This document shows positions 15,514 to 24,106 of a DNA stretch of 29,429 bases, piece by piece; within the stretch, counting starts at the first letter, position 1, and each line of letters starts with the position of its first letter. Under the pieces are notes generated by a model that saw nothing but the letters and a program-made list of their open reading frames with translations, made no database searches and had not been told where the DNA came from. The stretch is taken from NCBI GenBank assembly GCA_043820105.1, contig JBDREC010000092.1, positions 1 through 29,429 of the forward strand, written 5' to 3'. This DNA comes from JBDREC01 sp043820105 [NCBI: Pseudomonadota bacterium] (lineage in GTDB: Bacteria; Bdellovibrionota_F; JAHFAK01). The position numbers and the translations under genes were made by a program.

Positions 15514-16698
15514 ATGAGGAATATTGTATTTTTCTTAATTATTATTATTAGCCTTAAAGTATTTTCCTTTGAAATAATAAAAGACTGTGAATTGAATCCT
15601 TATATAGGATATTTATATCAGCAAAAAAGGCCTAGTAAAAATGATTTGGCAGGTGATTATGCCCTTTTTGGTCTTGGTGAGCTTAGAGTGAAAATATTAA
15701 AAGATTTTATAGGCATAGAAAAATTTGCAGAACGTCACATAAGTCATGAGGCTAATATTGAATGGCTAAAGTCTAACTGTGATTTGGAAGACGAAGGTTT
15801 TCTAAAAAGAACAGAATTAAGGCATGAATCCACCTCCGTACTGCATGCTTTTGAGGATCCAGGTGAAGTTTTTGACAAGCTATGTGTTGAAAATAACATG
15901 GAAATTAGGGGCAAGAAGGCTCCTTTTAAAACAAGAAATTTTTTAAATATGTTCAAGCAAGTAATTTATGAAGAATCTATTAATGGTATAATACCTTATA
16001 TTAGTTCTCCACACCTTTGGTCCACGGAAATTGATACGACCTTTAGGAATTATAATAGATATCGAAAAATTTCAAAACTTTTATGGGTGCTTGCAAATGG
16101 TGTAAGTTCCAGGTTTATGATAACTGGAAAAGAAGAAGAATTACTTGATTATATTTTAGCATCTGAAGATGAGGCAATACTGCCTGCTGATCTTTTTCGA
16201 GTTTCATATGTTTTGAATAATGGAGATTTATATTTTACCTTTTTGAGTATTGAGAATGTGCTTTCAAGACAATGGTTAAATGAAGACAGGCAAAATTTAC
16301 TTTTTATTTCTAAGCTTTCATCCATAGTAAATTATTGTGGAGATAAACTTGGAGAGTTTTATGAAGATCGATTTGGAAGCTGGTATCATCTTTTTGGTAT
16401 AATGCTCTATGGTTTAATGTCTGGAGCACAAAAGGGTTTAGCAGTGGGAACTATTGAAGGTTTGGGAGGCAGGCTTTTTGAAGTTAAGAATGATATCAGG
16501 CCTGTGGATAAGTTTAAAACAATTGTATTTGGTCAAGATAAGCAAGAAGAAAAGTTGAATCGCAGAGGAGGAATAGTTGGTGGAAAATTAAGGTTATATA
16601 TTCTAAAAGAAAGATATAAAAATTTTCAGGCAGACTCAGCTTACTTGGATCCGGCTTATTACATGAACCTAAATGAAGATTTTTCAAAGGAGTTTTAA
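15514..16698 (+). CDS. Secreted protein of unknown function, second gene of the operon
   Basis: 394 residues. ATG 15514 follows the previous stop by one base, with GGAGG 9 bases upstream. A longer in-frame start at 15466 would bury the signal peptide and is rejected. The signal is M-R-N-I-V-F-F-L-I-I-I-I-S-L, cut near V-F-S. The mature part is largely helical, with four or five cysteines and regions such as L-W-V-L-A-N-G-V-S-S-R-F and G-S-W-Y-H-L-F-G-I-M-L-Y-G. The glycine-rich segment A-V-G-T-I-E-G-L-G-G-R-L-F is near residue 320. No family is recognised. The coupling with the 220-residue protein suggests a shared periplasmic or surface complex. Confidence 0.78.
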   Translation: MRNIVFFLIIIISLKVFSFEIIKDCELNPYIGYLYQQKRPSKNDLAGDYALFGLGELRVKILKDFIGIEKFAERHISHEANIEWLKSNCDLEDEGFLKRTELRHESTSVLHAFEDPGEVFDKLCVENNMEIRGKKAPFKTRNFLNMFKQVIYEESINGIIPYISSPHLWSTEIDTTFRNYNRYRKISKLLWVLANGVSSRFMITGKEEELLDYILASEDEAILPADLFRVSYVLNNGDLYFTFLSIENVLSRQWLNEDRQNLLFISKLSSIVNYCGDKLGEFYEDRFGSWYHLFGIMLYGLMSGAQKGLAVGTIEGLGGRLFEVKNDIRPVDKFKTIVFGQDKQEEKLNRRGGIVGGKLRLYILKERYKNFQADSAYLDPAYYMNLNEDFSKEF

Positions 16699-16743
16699 CA
16701 TAATTAGCTTGTAAGTTAATTATTTTTAATATCTAGTCTCGCC

Positions 16744-18273
16744 ATGAAAAATAACATAATAAACATTCAAATTCCAATTAAAGATCAAGGCTATATTGAT
16801 GTAGATAAATACCTCGAGAAGCACCTTTGCTCAAGTGAATTTCTGATATTACGAAAATCAATTGATGCCAGAAGAAAGAATCAAATTAAAATTGTGCTAT
16901 CAGTATCAGTAATGCAGCACGGAGGTGAGGATCTTGAGAAATTTGAAATAAAGTACAAAAAGAAAAAAAACATTAAAATTCCAATAATTGGCTCAGGTCC
17001 CGCTGGTTTGTTTGCAGCTTTGGGCTTGATTGAAAATGGTTATACTCCCATAATTTTTGAAAGAGGAAGTGATCTTGAAACTCGAGTAAAAGATGTGTTT
17101 TCCTTTTGGGATGGAGGTTTATTAAAAGAAGCTTCAAATATTCAATTCGGAGCAGGGGGTGCTGGAACCTTTTCTGATGGCAAATTAACCTCAAGGTCAA
17201 AAGATAAAGAATTAAAGCAAAAAGTTTTAGCTTACTTTGTGAAATTTGGAGCACTAGAAAAAATTTTATATGAAAATAAGCCACACATTGGATCCGATAA
17301 ACTCAGACAGATAGTTGCCAATATTATCAAATATATAGGTGAATATGGAGGTGAGGTTCATTTTTTATCAAAAATGACAGGGCTTTGTTTAGAAGCAAAT
17401 CATGATAAATTTAAATTAAAAGGCTTTAAGCTTGAAAATGGCAGTACCTTTGATTGTGAAAAACTTATTTTAGCACTGGGCCACTCAGCGAGGGATACCT
17501 TTTTTGCACTTGAAGATGAATCTGTGGCTCTAGAGGCAAAAGATTTTGCAATTGGTTTAAGAGTTGAACATGAACAGGAATTAATAAATAAAAATCAATA
17601 TGGTGACTTTTATAAGCATCCAAATTTACCTCCAGCTGAATATTTTATGACTTTTAAAAAGGGCAATCATTCAGTTTATACTTTTTGTATGTCCCCTGGC
17701 GGAAAAGTTATTAACGCAAGTTCTGAAGCCAATCATCTTGTTACAAATGGCATGAGCTTCCAAAAAAGAAATTCTGCTTTTGCCAATTCTGCAGTTTTAA
17801 TTAATATTCCCAAAGATTTGTTTTTCAAAAATAAAGCAACAGATGGAATTTTATTTCAAAGGCAGATTGAAAAAATGGCTTTTGAATTAGGTGATAATTG
17901 CTATATGGCGCCTGCTCAATATGTGCAAGATTTTCTAAATAATCATCCAACAAAATCCATAAAACCTGCTTATACATTTAAGCCTGATTTAGTGCCAGGC
18001 ACAGTCAAGCCATTGATTCCAAAGGAATTAGTTTCTATATTTAAAAAAGGTTTGATTAGTTTTGATAAAAAATTAAATGGATTTTCAAAGCAGAATGCGC
18101 TCTTAATTGGTCCTGAAACTAGAACTTCCTCTACTATTAGAGTTCTAAGAAATAAAGAAAACTTAGAATCTATAAATGTGTCTGGACTTTTTCCAATCGG
18201 AGAAGGAGCAGGATATGCTGGTGGAATTATTAGTTCAGCCATTGACGGTTTAAAAACAGGATTTCTCCTATAA
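16744..18273 (+). CDS. FAD-dependent dehydrogenase-like protein (COG2509 type)
   Basis: 509 residues, cytoplasmic, normal length for this uncharacterised flavoprotein family. Residues 1-75 form a small N-terminal domain. The Rossmann fold begins at I-I-G-S-G-P-A-G-L-F-A-A-L (glycines 83, 85, 88) and ends the second strand with a glutamate (F-E-R-G) that binds the ribose of FAD. Further family marks are N-I-Q-F-G-A-G-G-A-G-T-F-S-D-G-K-L, the G-H-S-A-R-D-T-F segment, and the C-terminal flavin motif F-P-I-G-E-G-A-G-Y-A-G-G-I-I-S-S-A. The substrate is unknown for the family, so only a redox role can be claimed. There is no obvious ribosome site. It begins 45 bases after the secreted-protein operon and ends before the pilin regulatory region. 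Confidence 0.85.
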   Translation: MKNNIINIQIPIKDQGYIDVDKYLEKHLCSSEFLILRKSIDARRKNQIKIVLSVSVMQHGGEDLEKFEIKYKKKKNIKIPIIGSGPAGLFAALGLIENGYTPIIFERGSDLETRVKDVFSFWDGGLLKEASNIQFGAGGAGTFSDGKLTSRSKDKELKQKVLAYFVKFGALEKILYENKPHIGSDKLRQIVANIIKYIGEYGGEVHFLSKMTGLCLEANHDKFKLKGFKLENGSTFDCEKLILALGHSARDTFFALEDESVALEAKDFAIGLRVEHEQELINKNQYGDFYKHPNLPPAEYFMTFKKGNHSVYTFCMSPGGKVINASSEANHLVTNGMSFQKRNSAFANSAVLINIPKDLFFKNKATDGILFQRQIEKMAFELGDNCYMAPAQYVQDFLNNHPTKSIKPAYTFKPDLVPGTVKPLIPKELVSIFKKGLISFDKKLNGFSKQNALLIGPETRTSSTIRVLRNKENLESINVSGLFPIGEGAGYAGGIISSAIDGLKTGFLL

Positions 18274-18337
18274 CAAATGTCTTTTTTGAATTTCATGACG
18301 CTTTGCTATTGCTGACAAATACTGAGTTGAAGGCGAT

Positions 18338-18438
18338 TGACAAAAATTGTCACCCTGCGCGCACGAAAATCTCGTTTAAAAACATGGACTTAAAAAAAAG
18401 GTGACAAAAATTGTCGGCGAGCTTGACAAAAATTGTCA
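18338..18438. promoter_or_regulatory. Enhancer array: three TGACAA-AAA-TTGTC(A) sites upstream of the pilin gene
   Basis: The near-palindrome TGACAAAAATTGTCA occurs at 18338-18352 and 18424-18438, and as TGACAAAAATTGTC plus G at 18402-18416. The arms TGACAA and TTGTCA are separated by AAA. The centres are 64 and 22 bases apart, close to 6 and 2 helical turns, so all sites face the same side of the DNA. They lie about 100 to 190 bases upstream of the -24 element, where NtrC-family activators usually bind. A further half site TGACAA is at 18313. The binding protein, perhaps PilR, is inferred. Confidence 0.7.
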
Positions 18439-18531
18439 CTTTTTGTTTTAAACTAAGATTTTCAAAAAGGCCAATTTTAAAATGTTCAATTAAATTAAAT
18501 GCTTATAAAATATGATAATTTGCTTGAAATT

Positions 18532-18547
18532 TGGCATAGAACTTGCT
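18532..18547 (+). promoter_or_regulatory. Sigma-54 (-24/-12) promoter of the pilin gene
   Basis: TGGCAT-AGAAC-TTGCT matches the consensus TGGCAC-N5-TTGCW, with the essential GG (18533-18534) and GC (18545-18546) at the correct spacing. Transcription would start near 18558, leaving a leader of about 85 bases. Confidence 0.75.
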
Positions 18548-18643
18548 ATAGAAAGAACTGCTTTGGTCTTTTTGTTGAATTGGCAAGGTGCCTATTCAAT
18601 TGAAAAAGATTTAACATTAATTTTTATTTAAGGAGATCGGACT

Positions 18644-19141
18644 ATGAAGAAAAAAGGCTTTACATTAGTTGAACTAATGATCGTTGTTGCTATTATTGGT
18701 ATCTTAGCAGCAATCGCAATTCCATCTTTTATGGCTTATATTAAAAAGTCAAAAAAATCAGAAGTTAATTCAGTAATCAATGGTGTATTTGCAGCAGAAG
18801 CTGATTACAACATTGACAATGCAAAATTTCACGTTTGTGCTGTTAAACCTTTAGCAGCAACTGGAAATAACTACAATGGATACAAAGTTTCTGGATCTCA
18901 AGGAATTTTTGCTGCTGATGGACCTGGTTTCAAAATCATTGGTTATGTTCCTGATCAAGATCTTTTATCTGGTGTTGCAGTTACATCCTCAGCCATTACT
19001 ACAGATGGTATAGTTCATGTATATCAAGATTTAGATGATGATGATACCCTCGGACATTATGAACAAGTATTTAAAAGAGATAAACTTGGTAGCGCAGATG
19101 CTTACAAACAAGGAGCAATGACAACAACAACAGAAGATTAA
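18644..19141 (+). CDS. pilA: Type IV pilin major subunit (PilA-like)
   Basis: 165 residues. The class III leader M-K-K-K-G is cut before [11 protein letters not shown] by prepilin peptidase. The mature protein has the N-methylated Phe1, the conserved Glu5 and the long hydrophobic helix [12 protein letters not shown]. The C-terminal head is beta-rich, with an acidic [14 protein letters not shown] strand typical of deltaproteobacterial pilins, and ends in a Thr-rich tail. Only one cysteine is present, so the usual pilin disulfide loop is absent. AAGGAG lies 8 bases before ATG. The gene is expressed from the sigma-54 promoter at 18532 under the triple enhancer, and ends at a strong terminator. 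No other pilus assembly genes are in the window. It could be a minor pilin, but the promoter and terminator favour the major one. Confidence 0.88.
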   Translation: MKKKGFTLVELMIVVAIIGILAAIAIPSFMAYIKKSKKSEVNSVINGVFAAEADYNIDNAKFHVCAVKPLAATGNNYNGYKVSGSQGIFAADGPGFKIIGYVPDQDLLSGVAVTSSAITTDGIVHVYQDLDDDDTLGHYEQVFKRDKLGSADAYKQGAMTTTTED

Positions 19142-19164
19142 ACATTTAAAAAACGTTCAAAAAT

Positions 19165-19205
19165 AAAAAAGGGATGCTGGCATTTATGCAAGTGTCCCTT
19201 TTTTT
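19165..19205. terminator. Bidirectional intrinsic terminator after the pilin gene
   Basis: A-run, then GGGATGCT (19171-19178) pairing with AGTGTCCC (19191-19198) around an inner GCA/TGC stem, then eight or more T residues. The A-run on the other side makes it work for the converging beta-propeller lipoprotein gene too. Confidence 0.75.
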
Positions 19206-19230
19206 ATGCCTAAAATTATCTTTATATATA

Positions 19231-21393
19231 TTACCAGCAATAAAAATAAGAATCTGGAATTTCAAATGATTGAGATATGATAAATTCAATATCATCGATT
19301 TGATTAACCATTATGCCACCCTCTGAAAGGGTGTAGATATAATCTTCAATGAAGTGACTTCTGCTTGGTGATAAAGTGTAATATGTATAACAGTTATCTT
19401 CAGGAGGGCTTATAAAATCAGCGTGAGAGATTATCCCAATTTCTTCAAATCCATTTTCAATTGTGACATTGTAAACATAGATGCCTGATAATATATCTGA
19501 AGATCCATAATCCCAGCTATATAAAGGTATAGCTAAAATATTTTTTGTTGGAAAATATGAAAATGCTTTATGATTGTAAAGTGCTTCTGAATAAGTCCAG
19601 CCTGTGCCAATAATTTCTTCTGCTTTAATTGTTGGATTTGCAAAATCACTAACATCAAATATTGAAAGTTTAATTTCGCCTGTTAATCTTCCGTCATTAT
19701 CCGCTACTTGACCTATTGCCAAAATATGATCAGCATCCATAGCTTGAAGATATGTAGAATATCCTGGCATTTCCAGTTCTCCGACTAAAGAAGGAGCTGT
19801 TGGATCGCTTAGGTCAATTGTAAATAAGGGGTCAGTTCTTTCAAAAGTTACTAAAAAGCCTTTATCTTCCACAAAGCGTGCTGCATAAATTTCTTCTCCA
19901 GGTGCTATGTCATTTATTTCTCCAACTTTTTCCAAGACTCCATTTCCATTGTTTTTTAAAACAAAAACATGATTTTTCTTTTCCTCATCTGCTTGCTGGC
20001 TATCCCACCAGCTCCAAAAGGTGAATCTGTCTGTTGTTGTAGCTACACGCAAATAGCCATCATGCTCATCCATTGAAAATTGATTTAAAATGTAACCCTC
20101 AACTTCTCCGCTAGCAGTGTATTCAACACTTGCTTCAGCACTTTTTAACTCGAATTCATGAATAGCAGAATAATCGTTAAAACTTGAGTAAAGACTATAA
20201 TACCAAAAATACCAAGCATATGAGCTTTCAATATAAAGCTTGTTTTCAGACATAAATACAATATCAGCATCAGCTATTAGGCTCACAGTGTTTTGCATAT
20301 CACTTGATTTGCTTGAATCCAGTGAAACAATAGTAAATAAACCAAAGCTATTTGGTGTTTGGGGTTTGTAAATGTTATTGCATGCTGTTAATAATGCTGC
20401 TTCAGAGTTATCTTCTATATAAAGAGGAAGGAAATCAGTAATATCTAGTGCGTCAATTATATCTAAATTTTCCTGTCTAAGTTCTTCATAGTCCTTGGAA
20501 AGACTGCCTGTATCACAATTATTACTATCATAATCATAATAATCCCAATAACTGAGATAGGTGTCAATTCCAAGGTCATAAGTTGAAATGCTATGCTCTA
20601 AGACTATATATACATTGTCACTAATTCTTCGTGAAGTGTTGTATTGACCCTGATAAAAAAGTTCTTTTGTTAAGCTTAAGCTTTCCTTATTTGAAATATC
20701 CAATATAGTGACTTTCGTGACATAATAATTATTTTCAAAGAGACTGGAAATATCTTCATTTGTATTTTCTGAGCTTGAACTGCCACCATTATCATAATCA
20801 TAAGCGATGTCTTCTGAACCCAGACTTGTTTCATATGAATATATGTTTGAAAAGATTATGGCTTTATTATCAGTGATGAACATTTCAAGCGCTTCACCTT
20901 CAAGTTCATAGGTGGCAAGTTCAGTTGTTTCACTAGCTGGCCAGGCTTTTAAAAGGCGAAAGCTATTTCCAGCAATTGCATATAAATAATCGCCATCTGT
21001 TTTAAAAATATCAGCCTCATCTACACCATCAACTTGAGTGTTTGTCTCAGAATATTCATTATCACTATCAGAAGATCTTGATTGTGTATCAGAAGATTCA
21101 TTCGCGTCATCAGATGTTGTATCTGCTCCTGATAATTCAGCTGTATCTTCTGCATATATTTCAACATCACATCCATTTTCAATCTGTCTATTGATTTCAT
21201 TTTCAACATACTTTGTTAAAAGGTCTTTATAGTAGTTTTCAAGGTCTTGGCAAGATTCTAATAAGGATAGTTTGTAACCAAGTGTTTTTCCAACAGTGTC
21301 ATCAGTATTATCATCATCATTGCCCAAAAAAGGGAAATTACATGAGGCTGTAAAAAATAAAAATAATAGGATGATTATAAATTTTATCTTCAC
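19231..21393 (-). CDS. Beta-propeller lipoprotein (COG4880 / Beta_propel family)
   Basis: 720 residues. The start is GTG 21393, given by AAAGGAG (21407-21401) 7 bases upstream. It yields the signal V-K-I-K-F-I-I-I-L-L-F-L-F-F-T-A-S-C with acylated Cys18. Longer frames to 21462 lack a ribosome site. After an Asp/Ser-rich linker (about 85-115) comes the secreted beta-propeller domain distantly related to WD-40. Its opening signature is Y-S-E-T-N-T-Q-V-D-G-V-D-E-A-D-I-F-K-T-D-G, followed by Y-L-Y-A-I-A-G-N, and later repeats such as V-G-E-I-N-D-I-A-P-G-E-E-I-Y-A-A-R-F and L-Q-A-M-D-A-D-H-I-L-A-I-G. The role of this family is unknown; a surface-exposed binding protein is likely. It follows the 5'-nucleotidase gene by 68 bases on the same strand. 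Confidence 0.88.
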   Translation of the reverse strand: MKIKFIIILLFLFFTASCNFPFLGNDDDNTDDTVGKTLGYKLSLLESCQDLENYYKDLLTKYVENEINRQIENGCDVEIYAEDTAELSGADTTSDDANESSDTQSRSSDSDNEYSETNTQVDGVDEADIFKTDGDYLYAIAGNSFRLLKAWPASETTELATYELEGEALEMFITDNKAIIFSNIYSYETSLGSEDIAYDYDNGGSSSSENTNEDISSLFENNYYVTKVTILDISNKESLSLTKELFYQGQYNTSRRISDNVYIVLEHSISTYDLGIDTYLSYWDYYDYDSNNCDTGSLSKDYEELRQENLDIIDALDITDFLPLYIEDNSEAALLTACNNIYKPQTPNSFGLFTIVSLDSSKSSDMQNTVSLIADADIVFMSENKLYIESSYAWYFWYYSLYSSFNDYSAIHEFELKSAEASVEYTASGEVEGYILNQFSMDEHDGYLRVATTTDRFTFWSWWDSQQADEEKKNHVFVLKNNGNGVLEKVGEINDIAPGEEIYAARFVEDKGFLVTFERTDPLFTIDLSDPTAPSLVGELEMPGYSTYLQAMDADHILAIGQVADNDGRLTGEIKLSIFDVSDFANPTIKAEEIIGTGWTYSEALYNHKAFSYFPTKNILAIPLYSWDYGSSDILSGIYVYNVTIENGFEEIGIISHADFISPPEDNCYTYYTLSPSRSHFIEDYIYTLSEGGIMVNQIDDIEFIISQSFEIPDSYFYCW

Positions 21394-21461
21394 AATAAAA
21401 CTCCTTTGTATTTTATTTATTATATTAATCATAATAAAACTAATTATGTTAGTCAAAAACA

Positions 21462-22808
21462 TTAAGCTTCATGAGGTAAGGGTCTTCTTTTGGGTCTGAA
21501 ATAGTGTCTGGGTGAATAATCAATTAAATCTGAAACTTTGCTCATGTAAATACAAGCATATCTTTCGATTTGATTAGCTATTCTGCTTGGTTCTTGCCCA
21601 GCTCTCATTAAAGGTCCCCAGAATTTATTGAAATTTTTTTCATATTCAACAATTAAAGATGAAATTTTTTCATCTATATTTTTTACTTTTTTAAAAATTG
21701 CATTTGATTCTGCATCGCTTTGTTTTTTAAATAAGAGTTGTTCCAAGGCTTCTTTTTCAATCATAAGCTTTGTTATCATTTCATGATTTTTTTGGCCTTT
21801 ATTTATTGCATTAATTTCTTCAGCGATTTCTTCTACTACTAGAGCCGTTCTCCAATTGCAAGATTTCTTAAGAGTTACCACATCTCCATAGATATGATCT
21901 CCCAGATATAGAATCTCATCTCCTTTTAAACCTAAATACTTTTCTACTGAAACACTGTTTCCTCCCTGGAAAACGCCACTTTCTAAGTTTCCAAAATGAT
22001 TTGTCATGCTAGCGTCTGAAATATTTACTTTGAGAAATTTGCGATTTGAAGTAAAAAAACTAGGTTTTTCTGATTGAGTAATAACTAAATCAAAAATATC
22101 AAGCCAGGTTCTGTTTTTATCAAGAAATGAATTTATGGTGTAATCCATTAATAATTTTGTGTAATGATAATCAGAATTAGTTATTATTTGCAAAGATTTG
22201 CCACTTGCTTTTAATTTTTCAAGGACTTTGACTAAGTTTTCATCCTTTATAATATATTTTTCAGTATTTTTTTTAACTTTATCTTTTAATGATCCATCAA
22301 TATGAGCTAAATCAATCATTTGAAAAATATCCATTGCAAGATCAGCATAATTGGGCTTATAATCTGAAAACAAATTGGAATTTGAATCAATAAAATCTAC
22401 TAATTGCAAATATAAAGAAGAAGCTGATATGGAAAATGTAGTATCAATTGATTCATATCTTTCCTCTCTTACATCAACTGATAGTTCTCTGTAGATCTTT
22501 GATGTATCTTTATAAAAAAGCTGTAGAGAGCCATGATAACATTTTTTAACTTTACCAAATAAACTTAATTTTAGTAAATTACCTAATTTTTTATCAATAA
22601 CCAGGCCCTTAATTACTTTATCATAATCAAATTTGAATTCTAGGATTTGACCTGGGTAATTTTTAATTTCTACAAGTTTTTTTAACATCTCATGGTAAGC
22701 CATGGTTTCAAACATTTTTGAATTATAGCGCACCAAAGTATAGTCCATGTCAAAGCCAATTGCTTTTATCTTTTTAAAATCCAAGACGCGATTAGTGTAA
22801 ATATTCAT
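21462..22808 (-). CDS. HAD-IG family 5'-nucleotidase (cN-II type)
   Basis: 448 residues, cytoplasmic. HAD motif I is F-D-M-D-Y-T-L-V-R-Y (nucleophile Asp20, acid Asp22), motif II is the I-I-T-N-S-D-Y-H segment, and motif IV is Y-L-G-D-H-I-Y-G-D-V-V-T-L-K-K. These, with the long cap region, match the HAD-IG/cN-II family, which removes phosphate from purine nucleotides such as IMP and GMP. The family is common in eukaryotes and is found in a limited set of bacteria, including Legionella and Bdellovibrio. AAGGAAA lies about 10 bases before ATG. It is divergent from the PRMT-like gene and leads the transcript that may include the beta-propeller lipoprotein. Confidence 0.9.
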   Translation of the reverse strand: MNIYTNRVLDFKKIKAIGFDMDYTLVRYNSKMFETMAYHEMLKKLVEIKNYPGQILEFKFDYDKVIKGLVIDKKLGNLLKLSLFGKVKKCYHGSLQLFYKDTSKIYRELSVDVREERYESIDTTFSISASSLYLQLVDFIDSNSNLFSDYKPNYADLAMDIFQMIDLAHIDGSLKDKVKKNTEKYIIKDENLVKVLEKLKASGKSLQIITNSDYHYTKLLMDYTINSFLDKNRTWLDIFDLVITQSEKPSFFTSNRKFLKVNISDASMTNHFGNLESGVFQGGNSVSVEKYLGLKGDEILYLGDHIYGDVVTLKKSCNWRTALVVEEIAEEINAINKGQKNHEMITKLMIEKEALEQLLFKKQSDAESNAIFKKVKNIDEKISSLIVEYEKNFNKFWGPLMRAGQEPSRIANQIERYACIYMSKVSDLIDYSPRHYFRPKRRPLPHEA

Positions 22809-22904
22809 AAAATTGATTTCCTTTTTTCGTTTTTATACCTGTTTAACTTGTTAATTCTAATTAATCTAATTTACAATATAAATAATAATCTGTTTTTAAT
22901 ATGC

Positions 22905-22928
22905 TTTAATGATGACATTCTCATTAAA
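22905..22928. promoter_or_regulatory. 8-bp inverted repeat upstream of the PRMT-like gene
   Basis: TTTAATGA (22905-22912) and TCATTAAA (22921-22928) with an 8-base loop, 48 bases before the methyltransferase start, in the region it shares with the divergent nucleotidase gene. It could be an operator or a leader hairpin. Confidence 0.3.
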
Positions 22929-22976
22929 AGAATATCTTAATCTGAAAATAATAATTCAAGATCGGATTATTTACTT

Positions 22977-23915
22977 ATGGAACAATATTTTATTAATTAT
23001 GCTAGTCTTGATCAGCAACGTTGGATGGTATCTGACAAACCTCGCACAGATGCTTTTGCAAGAGCAATAGCTGAAGTTGTAAAACCAGGTGATTTTGTTA
23101 TTGATGTTGGGGCAGGTACGGGTGTTCTATCTCTATTAGCCGCAAAAGCAGGGGCTAATCGTGTGATTGGTGTTGAACAATCAGAGATAGCTAATTTTGC
23201 AAAAGAACTCATTTTGCATAATAATTTTGATTCTAAAATAGAAATTATTCAAAGTAATGCCTTTAAATTGCAGCTTGATGAGCCTGCTGATTTAATTGTT
23301 AGTGAATGGTTGGGGCATATGGCTTATGTGGAAAACATGTTTCGCTCTGTCATTCATGTTCGTGATGCTTGGCTTAAACCTCAAGGGACCATGATTCCTT
23401 ATTCTGTGGATGTAATGCTAGCTCCAATTGATGATGTGGAATTTTACAATGAGCATGGTCCTGGATATTGGGAAAAAAGCAATATCTATGATATTGATTT
23501 TTCTTGTTTTACACAAAAAGAATTGCAAATGGGGCATTCAAGTAAAATGCTTATTCCTGATAAATTTCTTCTAGCAAAAGGAAAATCTATTCATCACCTG
23601 AATTGTATTGATGCAAAACCTAATGATGAGTGGTGCCTGGGATCAGTTGAATATGAAATTGAGCGTGATGGTATGATAAATGGATTCGCAGGTTGGTTTA
23701 GCTCCTTACTATCCCCAAATGTTATTTTAGATACAGCACCAAATTGTCCACGAACTCATTGGGAACAGACTTATTTTCCATTTTATCCCATGGAGGTAAA
23801 GGCTGGTCAAATTATTAAGCTAGATTATCGAATGGATGAACCTTATGAGGACTCACGTTTAATGGAACTAGCTTTGCGTATTGGTAAGAAAGAAATTAAT
23901 TATATAATTGATTGA
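22977..23915 (+). CDS. PRMT-like protein arginine methyltransferase
   Basis: 312 residues. It starts with Y-F-I-N-Y-A-S-L-D, equivalent to the Y-F-x-x-Y helix of PRMTs. The SAM site is V-I-D-V-G-A-G-T-G-V-L-S (residues 41-52), with post-I acid Glu67 in G-V-E-Q-S-E. The double-E loop is S-E-W-L-G-H-M-A-Y-V-E, with Glu110 and Glu119 nine residues apart, as in human PRMT1. The THW loop is T-H-W-E-Q-T-Y-F-P-F (260-269). Together these are the active-site parts that hold and methylate arginine. After the Rossmann half comes a beta-barrel half ending near 310, as in the minimal PRMT core. Bacterial members are uncommon, and the target is unknown. The ribosome site is weak. It is transcribed alone and divergently from the HAD nucleotidase. 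Confidence 0.8.
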   Translation: MEQYFINYASLDQQRWMVSDKPRTDAFARAIAEVVKPGDFVIDVGAGTGVLSLLAAKAGANRVIGVEQSEIANFAKELILHNNFDSKIEIIQSNAFKLQLDEPADLIVSEWLGHMAYVENMFRSVIHVRDAWLKPQGTMIPYSVDVMLAPIDDVEFYNEHGPGYWEKSNIYDIDFSCFTQKELQMGHSSKMLIPDKFLLAKGKSIHHLNCIDAKPNDEWCLGSVEYEIERDGMINGFAGWFSSLLSPNVILDTAPNCPRTHWEQTYFPFYPMEVKAGQIIKLDYRMDEPYEDSRLMELALRIGKKEINYIID

Positions 23916-24002
23916 TCAGCGGAGCCTGTCTCAAAATAATCACCAAATTTCCAAGACAAGTAAGTAATGTTAGATAATATTAACAAAGCAAAAAAAATAT
24001 AA

Positions 24003-24039
24003 TATTGAAAAAATTTAATTTTATATGTATTTTTCAATA
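24003..24039. promoter_or_regulatory. 10-bp inverted repeat before the signalling operon
   Basis: TATTGAAAAA (24003-24012) and TTTTTCAATA (24030-24039) with a 17-base loop, followed by a 10-base palindrome TGAATATTCA at 24075-24084, just before the ribosome site of the operon. This may be an operator, or a weak terminator for the methyltransferase gene. Confidence 0.35.
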
Positions 24040-24106
24040 GTTAAAAATAATAACTTTAATTGGAGTGTATTGTCTGAATATTCAAGAATAAATCCAAGGA
24101 GAGAAA

